DNA of 64,000 nucleotides from Haloarcula rara (GTDB lineage: Archaea; Halobacteriota; Halobacteria; Halobacteriales; Haloarculaceae), in NCBI RefSeq assembly GCF_029338235.1, contig NZ_CP119785.1, forward strand, positions 186,001 to 250,000, in the 5' to 3' direction. Both the position numbers and the translations under genes were made by a program. Each line of letters opens with the position of its first letter. Position 1 is the stretch's first letter. Below, one piece after another: positions 1 to 8,001 of this stretch. Below the pieces are notes generated by a model. It had not been told where the DNA came from. It did not search any database and was given only the letters and a program-made list of their open reading frames with translations.

Positions 1-491
1 TCGGGCTCGAACCGGTCGGGGTGGAGGTACGCGAGCTCGTGATAGCCGTCGTAGCGGCGGTGTTTCGTCCCGAAGTCCATCTCGAAACAGGCCGGCGTAC
101 AGACCCGTGAGGTGAAGGGGATAGTGAACTTCGAGAGCGAACGGGTCGCGACTTCGTCGTCGGTGAAGGTCACGTTCGGCGTCCCCGTGACCCTGGCGGC
201 CTGGGCCGCGACCGGGTTGAGATGACTCACGACGACGTCCGAGCCGAACCGCCGGATGGACCGGATGAGCCGCAGTTCCCGGAGCGCCCACTCGAGCAGG
301 AGCTCCGGGGTCGTCTCGGCCTGCGTCGAGAGGACCTCGTAGTCAATGTCGTATGCGTCAAGCAGCGCCGTCGTTACCTCCTTCTCGCGGGCGGTAACGA
401 GGGTTCGATGGCCCGCCCTCTCCAGTTCACGGATAGCGTGCTTGAAGAGGTGGACGTGGGCCGGATGGCCGACCTCGAAGTGGGCCCGCAT
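1..491 (-). CDS. DUF354 family glycosyltransferase-like protein (3-prime part lies outside the window)
   Basis: Minus-strand frame running off the left edge, so only the N-terminal ~163 residues are visible. It opens with MRAHFEVGHPAHVHLFKHAI, matching the start of DUF354 proteins (a GT-B-like fold related to UDP-GlcNAc 2-epimerases), followed by a Rossmann-like half with SDVVVSHLNPVAAQAAR and a TFTDDE segment. The start is ATG at 491; an in-frame GTG lies six bases upstream. It follows the hexapeptide acyltransferase (stop at 547) by 55 bp on the same strand, so the two are probably co-transcribed. The context suggests assembly or epimerisation of a surface sugar. The family call is firm; the substrate is unknown. 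Confidence 0.8.
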   Translation of the reverse strand, partial: MRAHFEVGHPAHVHLFKHAIRELERAGHRTLVTAREKEVTTALLDAYDIDYEVLSTQAETTPELLLEWALRELRLIRSIRRFGSDVVVSHLNPVAAQAARVTGTPNVTFTDDEVATRSLSKFTIPFTSRVCTPACFEMDFGTKHRRYDGYHELAYLHPDRFEP

Positions 492-546
492 CGTCACCGG
501 GTCGTGGGCCCCTGTCCGGGCAGCGGTGCGCGCGACGAGAGTTCGC

Positions 547-1128
547 TCATCGATGCACGTTGCCGGCCGCGAGCGGTTCCGGCAGGGGCCGGTGTTTCGC
601 CGGCGTGCCGACCGCGAGCGTCGACGGCGGGACGTCCTCGGTGACGACGGCCCCCGCGGCGACGAACGAGCGCTCGCCGACGGTGACGCCGGGCAACACG
701 GTGGCGTTCGCGCCGACGGTGACGTCGGCTTCGAGGGTCGGTCCCGCGAGGTCGACCCCCTGTCGGAGCGGGTAGGGGTCGTTCGTCAGGACGGCCCGCG
801 GCCCGAGGAACACCCTGTCACCGAGAGTCGTCTCGGCGGGCACGTAGGCGCCGGTCTGGAGACTCACCTCGTCACCGAGGTCGCTCTGCCCGTCGACGAC
901 GACCTGTGAGCCGACGACGCAGTCGTGACCCACGGTGGTCTGCTCCCTGACGACGGCGTGGTGACCGGTCTGGAACCGGTTGCCCGTGACGACGTCCGGG
1001 TAGAGTACCGACCCCGCGCGGACGATGGAGTCCGACCCGATTCTCGCCGGCGACTGGCCCCCCTCCGGCGGGAGGATATCCGCCGACTCCGCGATGCGAC
1101 AGCCGTCACCGAGCTGGCACTTACTCAT
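547..1128 (-). CDS. Hexapeptide-repeat sugar acyltransferase (WbpD/WlbB-like)
   Basis: The 193-residue protein is built of imperfect hexapeptide repeats (for example IGSDSIVRAGSV, VGHDCVVGSQVVV, VGANATVLPGVTVG) that form a left-handed beta helix. It ends with the typical ERSFVAAGAVVTEDVPP and VGTPAK motif of acetyl-CoA-dependent sugar O- or N-acyltransferases. The length fits the WbpD/WlbB subfamily, which N-acetylates UDP-3-amino-uronates. A Gfo/Idh dehydrogenase at 10.8 kb and the DUF354 protein downstream are compatible with a diacetamido-uronate pathway, but no matching aminotransferase is visible in this window. The family is secure; the substrate is inference. Confidence 0.85.
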   Translation of the reverse strand: MSKCQLGDGCRIAESADILPPEGGQSPARIGSDSIVRAGSVLYPDVVTGNRFQTGHHAVVREQTTVGHDCVVGSQVVVDGQSDLGDEVSLQTGAYVPAETTLGDRVFLGPRAVLTNDPYPLRQGVDLAGPTLEADVTVGANATVLPGVTVGERSFVAAGAVVTEDVPPSTLAVGTPAKHRPLPEPLAAGNVHR

Positions 1129-1317
1129 TGGTAGGTCTCCCGGCGTGGCGCGTTCTCCGTCACTGGCCCGTTCTGGCTATGGTTCGTACCGGTCATCTGA
1201 ACTCAGTCCGGGATTTCCGACAGTTCACTGCTTTGTTATACTGTTCCTGTGACGTGCGCGACTGGAGCGCGCAGGCGTAGCAATGTACTACCCGTTCCGG
1301 GCCGACATCATCGCGCG

Positions 1318-1328
1318 GTATAACTTAG
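1318..1328 (+). promoter_or_regulatory. TATA-like promoter element before the deacetylase gene
   Basis: The AT-rich string gtataacttag lies about 26-36 nt upstream of the ATG at 1354 in otherwise GC-rich DNA. That is the spacing expected for an archaeal TATA box with a very short or absent leader. Assignment is by spacing and composition only. Confidence 0.45.
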
Positions 1329-1353
1329 ACGGGGCGGGGTCACTCGGGAACAA

Positions 1354-2295
1354 ATGGGAGCAGTCGTCATCTCTATCGACGCGGAGCTGGGCTGGGGGTT
1401 CCACGACTACCCGGCCGACGAACGGCCGACCGAACGCATCGCGCGCTCGCGGTGGGGGTGGGAGCGACTGGCCGAGACGCTCTCGGAGTACGATATCCCG
1501 GCCACCTGGGCGGTGGTGGGCCATCTCTTCGAACACGACTGTGCCGGCGCCCACGTCGGCCATCCCTCGCCGTCGGGCTGGTTCGCCCACGAGCGCGGCG
1601 ACGACCCGATGGACGACCAGTACCGCTTCGCCCCGGACTTACTCGGAGACCTCGCCGAGAGCGACGTCGGCCACGACATCGGCTCTCACACCTACTCGCA
1701 CGTCGAATTCGACGCCGACTACGCCACCGAGGCCCTCGCGCGCGCGGAGTGTGACCGAGCCGTCGAAGCAGCCGAGGCTGCAGGCGTCACGATGGACTCG
1801 TTTGTCTTCCCCCGCAACCGTATCGGCCACCGGGAGATACTGGCCGAGTCTGGCTTTCGCTGCTACCGCGGGACCGGGCCGGAGACGACCGCCGACGGCC
1901 CCTACTCGGCGCCGCTTCGCAAGCTCGCCCAGGCGACGGTCGTTCGGGACCCGCCGCCGCTCGTCGAACCGACCGTTGACGAGTACGGGCTGGTGAACAT
2001 CCCCGCGTCGCTGTACCTGTTCGGGTTCGAAGGCCCCGCCCGGCGGGTGCTCTCAGCGACGGTGGGGGACCCGGTCGTCAAACAGGCCAGGCTCGGCGTC
2101 GACGCCGCGGCCGCGGGCAAGGGTATCTGTCACCTCTGGCTCCACCCAAACAACCTCACAACGGAGGCCGACATCGCGCGGTTCCGGGCTATCTGTGCCC
2201 ACATCGACAGCGTGCGGGCCGACACCGACCTCACGGTCGAGACGATGCGGTCGGTCGCGGACCGCGTGGTCACGGAAGACGCCACCGCTGCGTAG
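1354..2295 (+). CDS. Polysaccharide deacetylase (NodB homology) family protein
   Basis: The 313-residue protein starts MGAVVISIDAELGWG, with the metal-binding Asp in the first strand (ISIDAE). It carries the second NodB motif GSHTYSHVEF, whose two His residues would bind the divalent metal. Such proteins remove N- or O-acetyl groups from glycans or their precursors. There is no signal peptide, so it is probably cytosolic and acts on lipid-linked or nucleotide sugars. The gene is divergent from the acyltransferase at 547-1128; an acetylating and a deacetylating enzyme thus share one intergenic region. The fold is well supported; the substrate is unknown. Confidence 0.85.
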   Translation: MGAVVISIDAELGWGFHDYPADERPTERIARSRWGWERLAETLSEYDIPATWAVVGHLFEHDCAGAHVGHPSPSGWFAHERGDDPMDDQYRFAPDLLGDLAESDVGHDIGSHTYSHVEFDADYATEALARAECDRAVEAAEAAGVTMDSFVFPRNRIGHREILAESGFRCYRGTGPETTADGPYSAPLRKLAQATVVRDPPPLVEPTVDEYGLVNIPASLYLFGFEGPARRVLSATVGDPVVKQARLGVDAAAAGKGICHLWLHPNNLTTEADIARFRAICAHIDSVRADTDLTVETMRSVADRVVTEDATAA

Positions 2296-2352
2296 CTGGG
2301 AGCCAGCCACACGCTGACTGTCGCGAAATAGACGGCGAGAAAAGCGACGCCG

Positions 2353-3144
2353 TTACTCGGAGGACGGGACGGACGCGACGTCCTCGACCGCAGCCTCGTC
2401 GGATTGGGCCTCCTCGGTCTGGGCCTCTTCGGTCTCACTCTGGAGGCGCTGTTCGGCCTCGTCGCGGTCCTCGGGGTACCCGATGTCGTTGCGCCAGCCG
2501 TCCATCCGGATGGCGTCGATGGTGCGCCCGGAGTGTAAGAGCAGGTCGATGGCGTCGCTTATCTCGTACTCGCCCCGGTTGGAGGGCTGGACGAGCTGGC
2601 AGGCGTGGAAGATAGCCGGCGTAAACGTGTAGAAGCCGGTCATCACGAGGTTCGACGGCGGGTCCTCCGGTTTCTCGATGACCTCCGTTATCTCACCGTA
2701 CTTGTTCGTGTCACAGACGCCGTACCGTGAGGCTTCGTCCCAGGGAACTTCCTCGACGAGGAAGGCGGCGTCGGCCCGCTGCTCTTGCTGGCGGTTGACC
2801 ACGTCGCTGAGGTTCGCCTGGAAGATGTTGTCCCCCAGCATCAGCATGAAGTCGTCGTCGATGTGTTCCTCGACCGTCAGCAGGGCGTGGGCCAGCCCGT
2901 TCTGTTCGCGCTGGTGCGTGTACGTTATCGGGACGCCCTGGTACTCGTCCTCGTAGTAGTTGATGATGTTCTGTTTCTTATAGCCCACGACGACGTACAG
3001 CTCCTCTGCACCGAGTTCGATGAGCTGGTCGAAACAATGGGTCAGTATCGGTTTGCCGTCCACTTCGACCATCCCCTTTGGCTTGTCGTCGGTGAGTGGG
3101 CGGAGTCGAGTCCCCTGTCCGGCCGCGAGTATCACTGCGTCCAT
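2353..3144 (-). CDS. Sugar-1-phosphate nucleotidyltransferase (AglF/RmlA-like)
   Basis: The N-terminus MDAVILAAGQGTRLRPLT is the pyrophosphorylase signature (GxGTRLxPLT), followed by KPKGMVEVDGKPI and GYKKQNI. This enzyme couples a sugar-1-phosphate to a nucleoside triphosphate to make UDP- or dTDP-sugars, as haloarchaeal AglF does for N-glycan synthesis. The ATG at 3144 is preferred because the signature begins there; a longer frame upstream adds 23 unlikely residues. The last ~30 residues are a low-complexity Glu/Ala/Ser tail. It is convergent with the deacetylase. Product sugar not determinable; dedicated AglF function is inference. Confidence 0.85.
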   Translation of the reverse strand: MDAVILAAGQGTRLRPLTDDKPKGMVEVDGKPILTHCFDQLIELGAEELYVVVGYKKQNIINYYEDEYQGVPITYTHQREQNGLAHALLTVEEHIDDDFMLMLGDNIFQANLSDVVNRQQEQRADAAFLVEEVPWDEASRYGVCDTNKYGEITEVIEKPEDPPSNLVMTGFYTFTPAIFHACQLVQPSNRGEYEISDAIDLLLHSGRTIDAIRMDGWRNDIGYPEDRDEAEQRLQSETEEAQTEEAQSDEAAVEDVASVPSSE

Positions 3145-3234
3145 CGTATCCGGAGCGCGACGCCCGTAAGGAAAGGTATACACCGCCTTCGGCGGTTTCG
3201 CGGCCGTTACCACCGTCCGACGGTCCCGTGACCG

Positions 3235-4107
3235 TTACGCTTCGACGTCGTTCCCCTCGGCGACGGCCGGGGGGATGGTCAGGCGACGGCTCGCGTCCTC
3301 GATATCGGCGAGCGACCGCAGCGACCGCTGTGCCAGCTGGGCGACCGTCCGCACGAGCTGCGCGTTGCGCTCGACCGGCGTCTCACGGTCGAAAAAGAGG
3401 TTATCTGCCATGCCGACCACGGGATGGGCGCCCATGAAGAAGGCGAGGGTCGTCAGCGGGTACTGGTTGGGCCCGGTCGCGCGGGCGAAGACGTGTGCCC
3501 CGTCGGGGACGGCGTCGAGGAGCGAAAGCAGGGACAGCGGCGTCCCGACAGCCCCGCTAGGCGCGCCCAGCAGAACCGTCACCACGGGCGGGTCGGGGAG
3601 GAGCGACTGCTCGCACAGCCGGGCGAGTTCGTGGCAGTCGGCGCCACCTGTCACGAGCACGTTCGGGGTGATGCCCCGTTCGGTCAGCGCGGCGACGAAC
3701 TGCTCCGTGTCCCGGCGGCTCGTCTCCGACACCGTCCGATACCCCGTCTGTGTGGGACCCAGCCGGACAGTGGCGAGGTCGGGGACCAGGTCCCCGTCGA
3801 GCGCGTCGAGGAAATCGCCCAGCGGTGCGTCCGGTCGGGCGACGTACTCGAGCAAGACGTCGTCCCCACACAGCTCCCGGACCGCCCGACCGAAGGCGGG
3901 CAGGCGGGTCGGGTCGGGGTTGCCCTCGGCGTCACGGCCGTGGAGGTGTGCAACAGTGGCCCCCAGCGCCATCGACTCGTAGACGTGTGTCGCGACTGAT
4001 TCGGGCTCGACCGGGAGGGCGTCGTTCACGTCAGTCGAGTAGCGATAGCCGGTCGGAGCGACGCCGAGAGTCACCTCGTCGCCGCGCATATACTCACGGT
4101 AAGTCAT
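3235..4107 (-). CDS. BKACE (beta-keto acid cleavage enzyme, DUF849) family protein
   Basis: The protein has 290 residues. The motif GATVAHLHGRDAEG carries the His-x-His zinc ligands of the family. Strand-end elements include TVRLGPTQTGY, and the typical C-terminal signature GMADNLFF corresponds to GxEDN in characterised members. The family condenses a beta-keto acid with acetyl-CoA (3-keto-5-aminohexanoate cleavage and relatives). No lysine-fermentation or CoA-transferase partner is present nearby, so the substrate is open. It lies in the same direction as, and 90 bp upstream of, the nucleotidyltransferase. Family call from motifs is good. Confidence 0.75.
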   Translation of the reverse strand: MTYREYMRGDEVTLGVAPTGYRYSTDVNDALPVEPESVATHVYESMALGATVAHLHGRDAEGNPDPTRLPAFGRAVRELCGDDVLLEYVARPDAPLGDFLDALDGDLVPDLATVRLGPTQTGYRTVSETSRRDTEQFVAALTERGITPNVLVTGGADCHELARLCEQSLLPDPPVVTVLLGAPSGAVGTPLSLLSLLDAVPDGAHVFARATGPNQYPLTTLAFFMGAHPVVGMADNLFFDRETPVERNAQLVRTVAQLAQRSLRSLADIEDASRRLTIPPAVAEGNDVEA

Positions 4108-4172
4108 CGGAGGCCCGACGCTGGGGCGGGTTGCCTGACAGGAGGCGGGTCGCGGGGTTAGTTATCGATTTC

Positions 4173-4379
4173 CTACTGTTCCAGATCGGCGAGCGCGTCC
4201 TCCGCAGCGACGATGAACGCCTCCTCCAGCAGGTGTGACTCTTCGGCCGGCAGGAAGACGTACTGGTCGTTGGTCTCGGACCGGATGACAGTCAGCTCCT
4301 CTAACTCGTAGCCGAGGTTCTCGTGTGGGTCGGGGTCTTCGGGGACCTGGTCCCACTCTGTTTTCGAGAACATGGTCAC
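4173..4379 (-). CDS. Small acidic haloarchaeal protein of unknown function
   Basis: This is a 68-residue acidic protein with motifs FSKTEWDQVPED, VIRSETNDQYVFLP and EEAFIVAAEDALADLEQ. Its start (GTG at 4379, or ATG at 4373) overlaps the stop codon of the upstream beta-helix gene by four bases, which argues for translational coupling and for a real gene. The BKACE gene follows in the same direction after 65 bp. No cysteines, signal peptide or membrane segment. I do not recognise a named family. Confidence 0.65.
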   Translation of the reverse strand: MTMFSKTEWDQVPEDPDPHENLGYELEELTVIRSETNDQYVFLPAEESHLLEEAFIVAAEDALADLEQ

Positions 4380-6124
4380 CCGTGGTAGACGTTAACGTCG
4401 GCGTCACCGTCGATTTCGATACGCTCCAGCTGACCGCTGTAGAAGAACGCGTCCACGCCGTTGCGGACGTGGCCGCTTACCGTCCCCTCGCTGATATCGC
4501 CGGTCAACCACAGCGTCTCGCCGTTCCCGACGACAGTCCGCCCCTCGTCGAGTGTGAGGTCCCCGGTGACCGAGAAGTCGTAGTAGGCGCTCTCCTCGGC
4601 GTCACCGGTGCCGTCGACCTCGATGCGGTTCGGGAGGGACTCGGGGCCGGTGTCGTCACCGTCTCCACGGTCCTGGTCGTCGACGAGTTCATCGATAGTC
4701 ACCGGCTCGCCGTCTCGGGTCACGCTGACCTCGTACCCCTCGGTGACCGAGAAGGCCGTGATGGTCCCCGAGACCAGATACGAGTCGAGCGCGTCGGGGT
4801 TCATCTCGACGCTGGTCGCCGTGTAGCTCCCGTCGTCGTTCTCGACGATACGGTCGGTGTCAGGCTCCGCCTCGTCGCCGTACTCTATCTCACCCGTCGC
4901 GGTAAAGGTCACGTCACAGTTGGTGTCGGGGTTGTCCGGACTCGCCTGGATGCGGAGTTCGGCGGGCTCGGAATCCGACTCCCCGACCGGCGCGGCGTCG
5001 GTCTCACTGCCGCCGCTGGACTCGCCATCGACCGGGGTCCAGACGCTGTAATCGGTGTTCGGTGCCGCTGCGCTGTCGCCGGTGACAGTCTCGAAGTGGT
5101 CCGGGACGTCGAGGTTCCCGCTACCGGTGAGGTGGATGTCCTCCCCGCTCCAGTTGCCGTCGGTCTCCCAGTCCTCCTGGATAGCGTCGCTGTCGCCGTC
5201 GTTGTAGATGCGGACGTTCCGGATGGTACCCGACCCGCCCTCCCCGCGGTAGTGGAGTCGGATTGGGTTGGCCCCGCGCGTGAAGTAGAAGTCACAGTCT
5301 TCGATGAGCGCGCCGGTACCGGCGTCGTCGACCTTGATACCCCGGAGCGTGGTGCCGCCGGTGTGGTCCGACGGCGGTTCTTCGGTCCCCTCGAAGTAAC
5401 AGCCCCGGACGACGCTGTCGGTCGGCGCAAAGCGGACCATCGAGGAGTTGCTGTTTCGGAAGACGCAGTCCTCGACGACGACTTTGCCGTCTCCGCCAGT
5501 GTAGGCGTCCGAGACGTACATCGCGACGTTACCCAGCTGTTCGAAGTAACAGGCCTTGCAGTGGAGGGTCCCGGCGTGGTCCGTCCCGGCGTACAGCCCC
5601 GTCGAGTCAGACCCGTCGATGGTGCCGTCAGGGACGTTCACGTTGAAGACCTCCATCGTCGCGCCCTCCTCGGCGCCGACACGCCAGCGGGACTGGGCCT
5701 CGCCGCGTTTGCCGCGGATAGTGATGTTCTCGATTCGGACCGTCCCGTCGGTGGCCATGATGGTCGGCCGGACCTCGACTTCCGGGTCCTCCGGACGATT
5801 GAACGTGACGCCGTCGGCCGACCCGACGAGCGCACAGTTGCCTTTCTCCCCGCCCAGTCCATCGCCGGTGTAGTCGTACTCCCCGGCCGGAATCCGCACC
5901 TCGTTGCCGTCGGTGAAGTATTCCTCGAGGTAGGGGTCGATTAGGTCGCCGTTACCAAGCCCTTCCGTCCCGAGGTCGACGGTGTTCTCGGTTCCGACAG
6001 CACCGCCTGTCGAGGCTGTACCGACTGCTGTGGCCGCCGCGCCGGCGCCGACGAGACGCATGAACGTTCGTCGACTGGTAGACTGTGCTTTCTCGTTTGT
6101 CCCGTTGCCAGGGTTGCCTGCCAT
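4376..6124 (-). CDS. Exported (Tat) right-handed parallel beta-helix protein
   Basis: This 582-residue protein has an N-terminal twin-arginine signal (SRRTFMRLVGAGAAATAVG, about residues 17-35), so it is folded before export. The central part has recurring short beta-strand repeats with asparagine-ladder style turns (for example IENITIRGKRGEAQ, VVVEDCVFRNSNSSMVRF, IRNVRIYNDGDSD), typical of pectate-lyase-like or glycan-binding beta helices. The C-terminal ~200 residues, after an acidic Ser/Gly linker, look like one or more beta-sandwich domains. No catalytic residues can be assigned. A paralogue-like protein lies at 7998-9386 on the other side of the phosphodiesterase gene. The role in surface glycan binding or trimming is inference. 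Confidence 0.8.
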   Translation of the reverse strand: MAGNPGNGTNEKAQSTSRRTFMRLVGAGAAATAVGTASTGGAVGTENTVDLGTEGLGNGDLIDPYLEEYFTDGNEVRIPAGEYDYTGDGLGGEKGNCALVGSADGVTFNRPEDPEVEVRPTIMATDGTVRIENITIRGKRGEAQSRWRVGAEEGATMEVFNVNVPDGTIDGSDSTGLYAGTDHAGTLHCKACYFEQLGNVAMYVSDAYTGGDGKVVVEDCVFRNSNSSMVRFAPTDSVVRGCYFEGTEEPPSDHTGGTTLRGIKVDDAGTGALIEDCDFYFTRGANPIRLHYRGEGGSGTIRNVRIYNDGDSDAIQEDWETDGNWSGEDIHLTGSGNLDVPDHFETVTGDSAAAPNTDYSVWTPVDGESSGGSETDAAPVGESDSEPAELRIQASPDNPDTNCDVTFTATGEIEYGDEAEPDTDRIVENDDGSYTATSVEMNPDALDSYLVSGTITAFSVTEGYEVSVTRDGEPVTIDELVDDQDRGDGDDTGPESLPNRIEVDGTGDAEESAYYDFSVTGDLTLDEGRTVVGNGETLWLTGDISEGTVSGHVRNGVDAFFYSGQLERIEIDGDADVNVYHG

Positions 6125-6352
6125 ACCGGTCAGGATATGCCTACCAGAAAAGGGGTTCTGGCCACCTTGTCAGTAAGGTGTGCCTGGTTGTGAGAAGCTG
6201 ATACCCAGCTACGTACGTGATACGTACCAGCCCATCTTTCTCTAGCACAGCAGTGTGAAAATTTAATCACGTCGCGGGAACGCGAATAAAGTGTAATTAT
6301 ACCATACTGTCTCTCTGGGCCTAGTGTTTACCGCGTCTGAGCCAGGTAAGTG

Positions 6353-6360
6353 TTAAATTA
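6353..6360 (+). promoter_or_regulatory. TATA-like box before the phosphodiesterase gene
   Basis: ttaaatta lies 31-38 nt upstream of the ATG at 6391, at the end of an unusually AT-rich stretch (about 6230-6370). This is consistent with an archaeal promoter with a short leader. The 266-bp gap 6125-6390 otherwise serves as the divergent promoter region for this gene and the beta-helix gene. Confidence 0.45.
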
Positions 6361-6390
6361 CAAATCATTCTCGCCTCGGCGGTCAAACCG

Positions 6391-8001
6391 ATGCGGACTC
6401 TGTTACTCGGACTCGACGGGGTGTCGTTACCCGTACTCGATTCGGTCAGCGACAGCGGTGTCGTGCCGACCATCGAGTCACTGGTCGACCGCAGCGCGAC
6501 GGGACCGCTCACCTCACAGCTCCCGCCGTGGACGCCGAGCGCCTGGCCGTCGCTGTACACCGGCGTCAATCCGGGGAAACACGGGGTGTACGGCTTTCTC
6601 ACGTTCGACGGCTACGACCACGACGTCGTCGACGCGACAGACGTCCACGCCCACGCGCTCTGGGAGCTGCTGGACCAGCGCGGCCACGGCAGTGTCGTCG
6701 TGAACGTCCCCGTCACAGCGCCGGCGCGGGCCATCGACGGGGCGATAATCCCGGGTTACATCTCGCCGGCAGACCCGCCGGGCCATCCGGCCGGGATACT
6801 AGAAGACGTTCGGGACGCGACGGGCGAGTACAGCGTCTACGGCCCGATGGACACGCCCGGAAAGGCGGCGTTACCGGTGATTCGAGACCACGCCCGTTCA
6901 CGCGGGGACGCCTTCGCGTACCTGGTCGAACGGTTCGACCCCGACTTCGGCTTTCTGGAGTTCCAGCAGACCGACACCGTCTTTCACCGACGCCCCGAGG
7001 ACCGGGAGGCCGTCGAGTGCGTGTTCGGTGCGGTCGACGACGCCGTCGAAACGGCGCTGTCCGCGGCCGACCCGGACACCGTCGTCGTCGTTAGCGACCA
7101 CGGCATCGGGGAGTACGACGGCTACGAGGTGCGGCTCAACGAGATACTGCGCGAGTGGGGCCACGTCGCGACGACCGCCGAGGGCGAGGGGATGCCGTCC
7201 TGGGACGCCATCGCCCGAAAGCGCCTCCAGCAGGGCGAGCCCGGCGGGACGCCCGACCCCGGACTGGCCGAGCGCGGCGTCGCGTTGCTTGCGCGGCTTG
7301 GCCTGACCAGCCAGCGTATCGAACGCGTCCTCGAACCGCTGGGACTGGCCGAACCGGTGGCGAAACTGGCCCCCACCGACGCTGTTCGCGCCGGGACCGA
7401 ACAGGTCGATTTCCCCGCCTCCGAAGCCTATATACGCGACCGTATCGAGCTGGGCGTCCGCCTCAATCTCGCTGGTCGGGAGCCCGAGGGCGTGGTCCCG
7501 GCCGCCGAGTACGACGCCGTCCGCGACCGGCTCGTAGCGCGGCTCCGTGAACTCACTGACCCGGACGGCCGTCCGGTGTTCGAGCGCGTCGCACCTCGGG
7601 AAGCCGTCTTCGAGGGCCCGTACACGGAGGAAGCACCCGATATCGTAGTCGTCCCGCGGGCCTTCGAGAACTTCCTCAACGGCTCCCTGCTGGGCGAGCA
7701 CTTCGGGACGCCGCGGGAGCCCTGGAACCACAAGCGCGACGGTCTGGTAGCCATCAACGGACCGCAAGTCGACGCCGCGGCGTCGCTGGCCGATGCGCAT
7801 CTGTTCGACGTCGCGCCCACGGTTCTTTCGACCTTTGGAGTAGCCCGTCCGGAGCGGCTAGACGGACAGCCGCTCCCGGTGGTCTCGCCGACACCGGTCG
7901 AGACGTATCCGCCGTACGAGGAGATGGACGGCGCCGCTGGTGCGGGCGAAGACGTCGCCGAACGACTCGCTCACCTGGGCTACATCTCCGAGGACCGCTA
8001 G
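6391..8001 (+). CDS. Alkaline-phosphatase-superfamily phosphodiesterase / nucleotide pyrophosphatase-like protein
   Basis: The 536-residue protein starts MRTLLLGLDGVSLPVLDSV (metal-binding Asp). The nucleophile region is PPWTPSAWPSLYTGVNPGKH, with Thr as the likely nucleophile. The second metal cluster is VVVSDHGIGEYDGY and ends in the family-typical LNEILREWG. It belongs to the type I phosphodiesterase/AlkP superfamily that hydrolyses or transfers phospho-groups. The extreme C-terminus LAHLGYISEDR resembles the LxxLGY tail of the agl-locus sulfatase-like proteins. It overlaps the convergent beta-helix lipoprotein gene by four bases at the CTAG shared by both stops. Substrate unknown. Confidence 0.85.
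   Translation: MRTLLLGLDGVSLPVLDSVSDSGVVPTIESLVDRSATGPLTSQLPPWTPSAWPSLYTGVNPGKHGVYGFLTFDGYDHDVVDATDVHAHALWELLDQRGHGSVVVNVPVTAPARAIDGAIIPGYISPADPPGHPAGILEDVRDATGEYSVYGPMDTPGKAALPVIRDHARSRGDAFAYLVERFDPDFGFLEFQQTDTVFHRRPEDREAVECVFGAVDDAVETALSAADPDTVVVVSDHGIGEYDGYEVRLNEILREWGHVATTAEGEGMPSWDAIARKRLQQGEPGGTPDPGLAERGVALLARLGLTSQRIERVLEPLGLAEPVAKLAPTDAVRAGTEQVDFPASEAYIRDRIELGVRLNLAGREPEGVVPAAEYDAVRDRLVARLRELTDPDGRPVFERVAPREAVFEGPYTEEAPDIVVVPRAFENFLNGSLLGEHFGTPREPWNHKRDGLVAINGPQVDAAASLADAHLFDVAPTVLSTFGVARPERLDGQPLPVVSPTPVETYPPYEEMDGAAGAGEDVAERLAHLGYISEDR

Noticed and set aside
4325..5944. 539-codon plus-strand open frame opposite the beta-helix gene
   Set aside because: Antisense to a Tat-exported protein with clear repeats; its product is Val/Asp/Gly-rich without domains, the usual mirror frame of GC-rich halophile genes.
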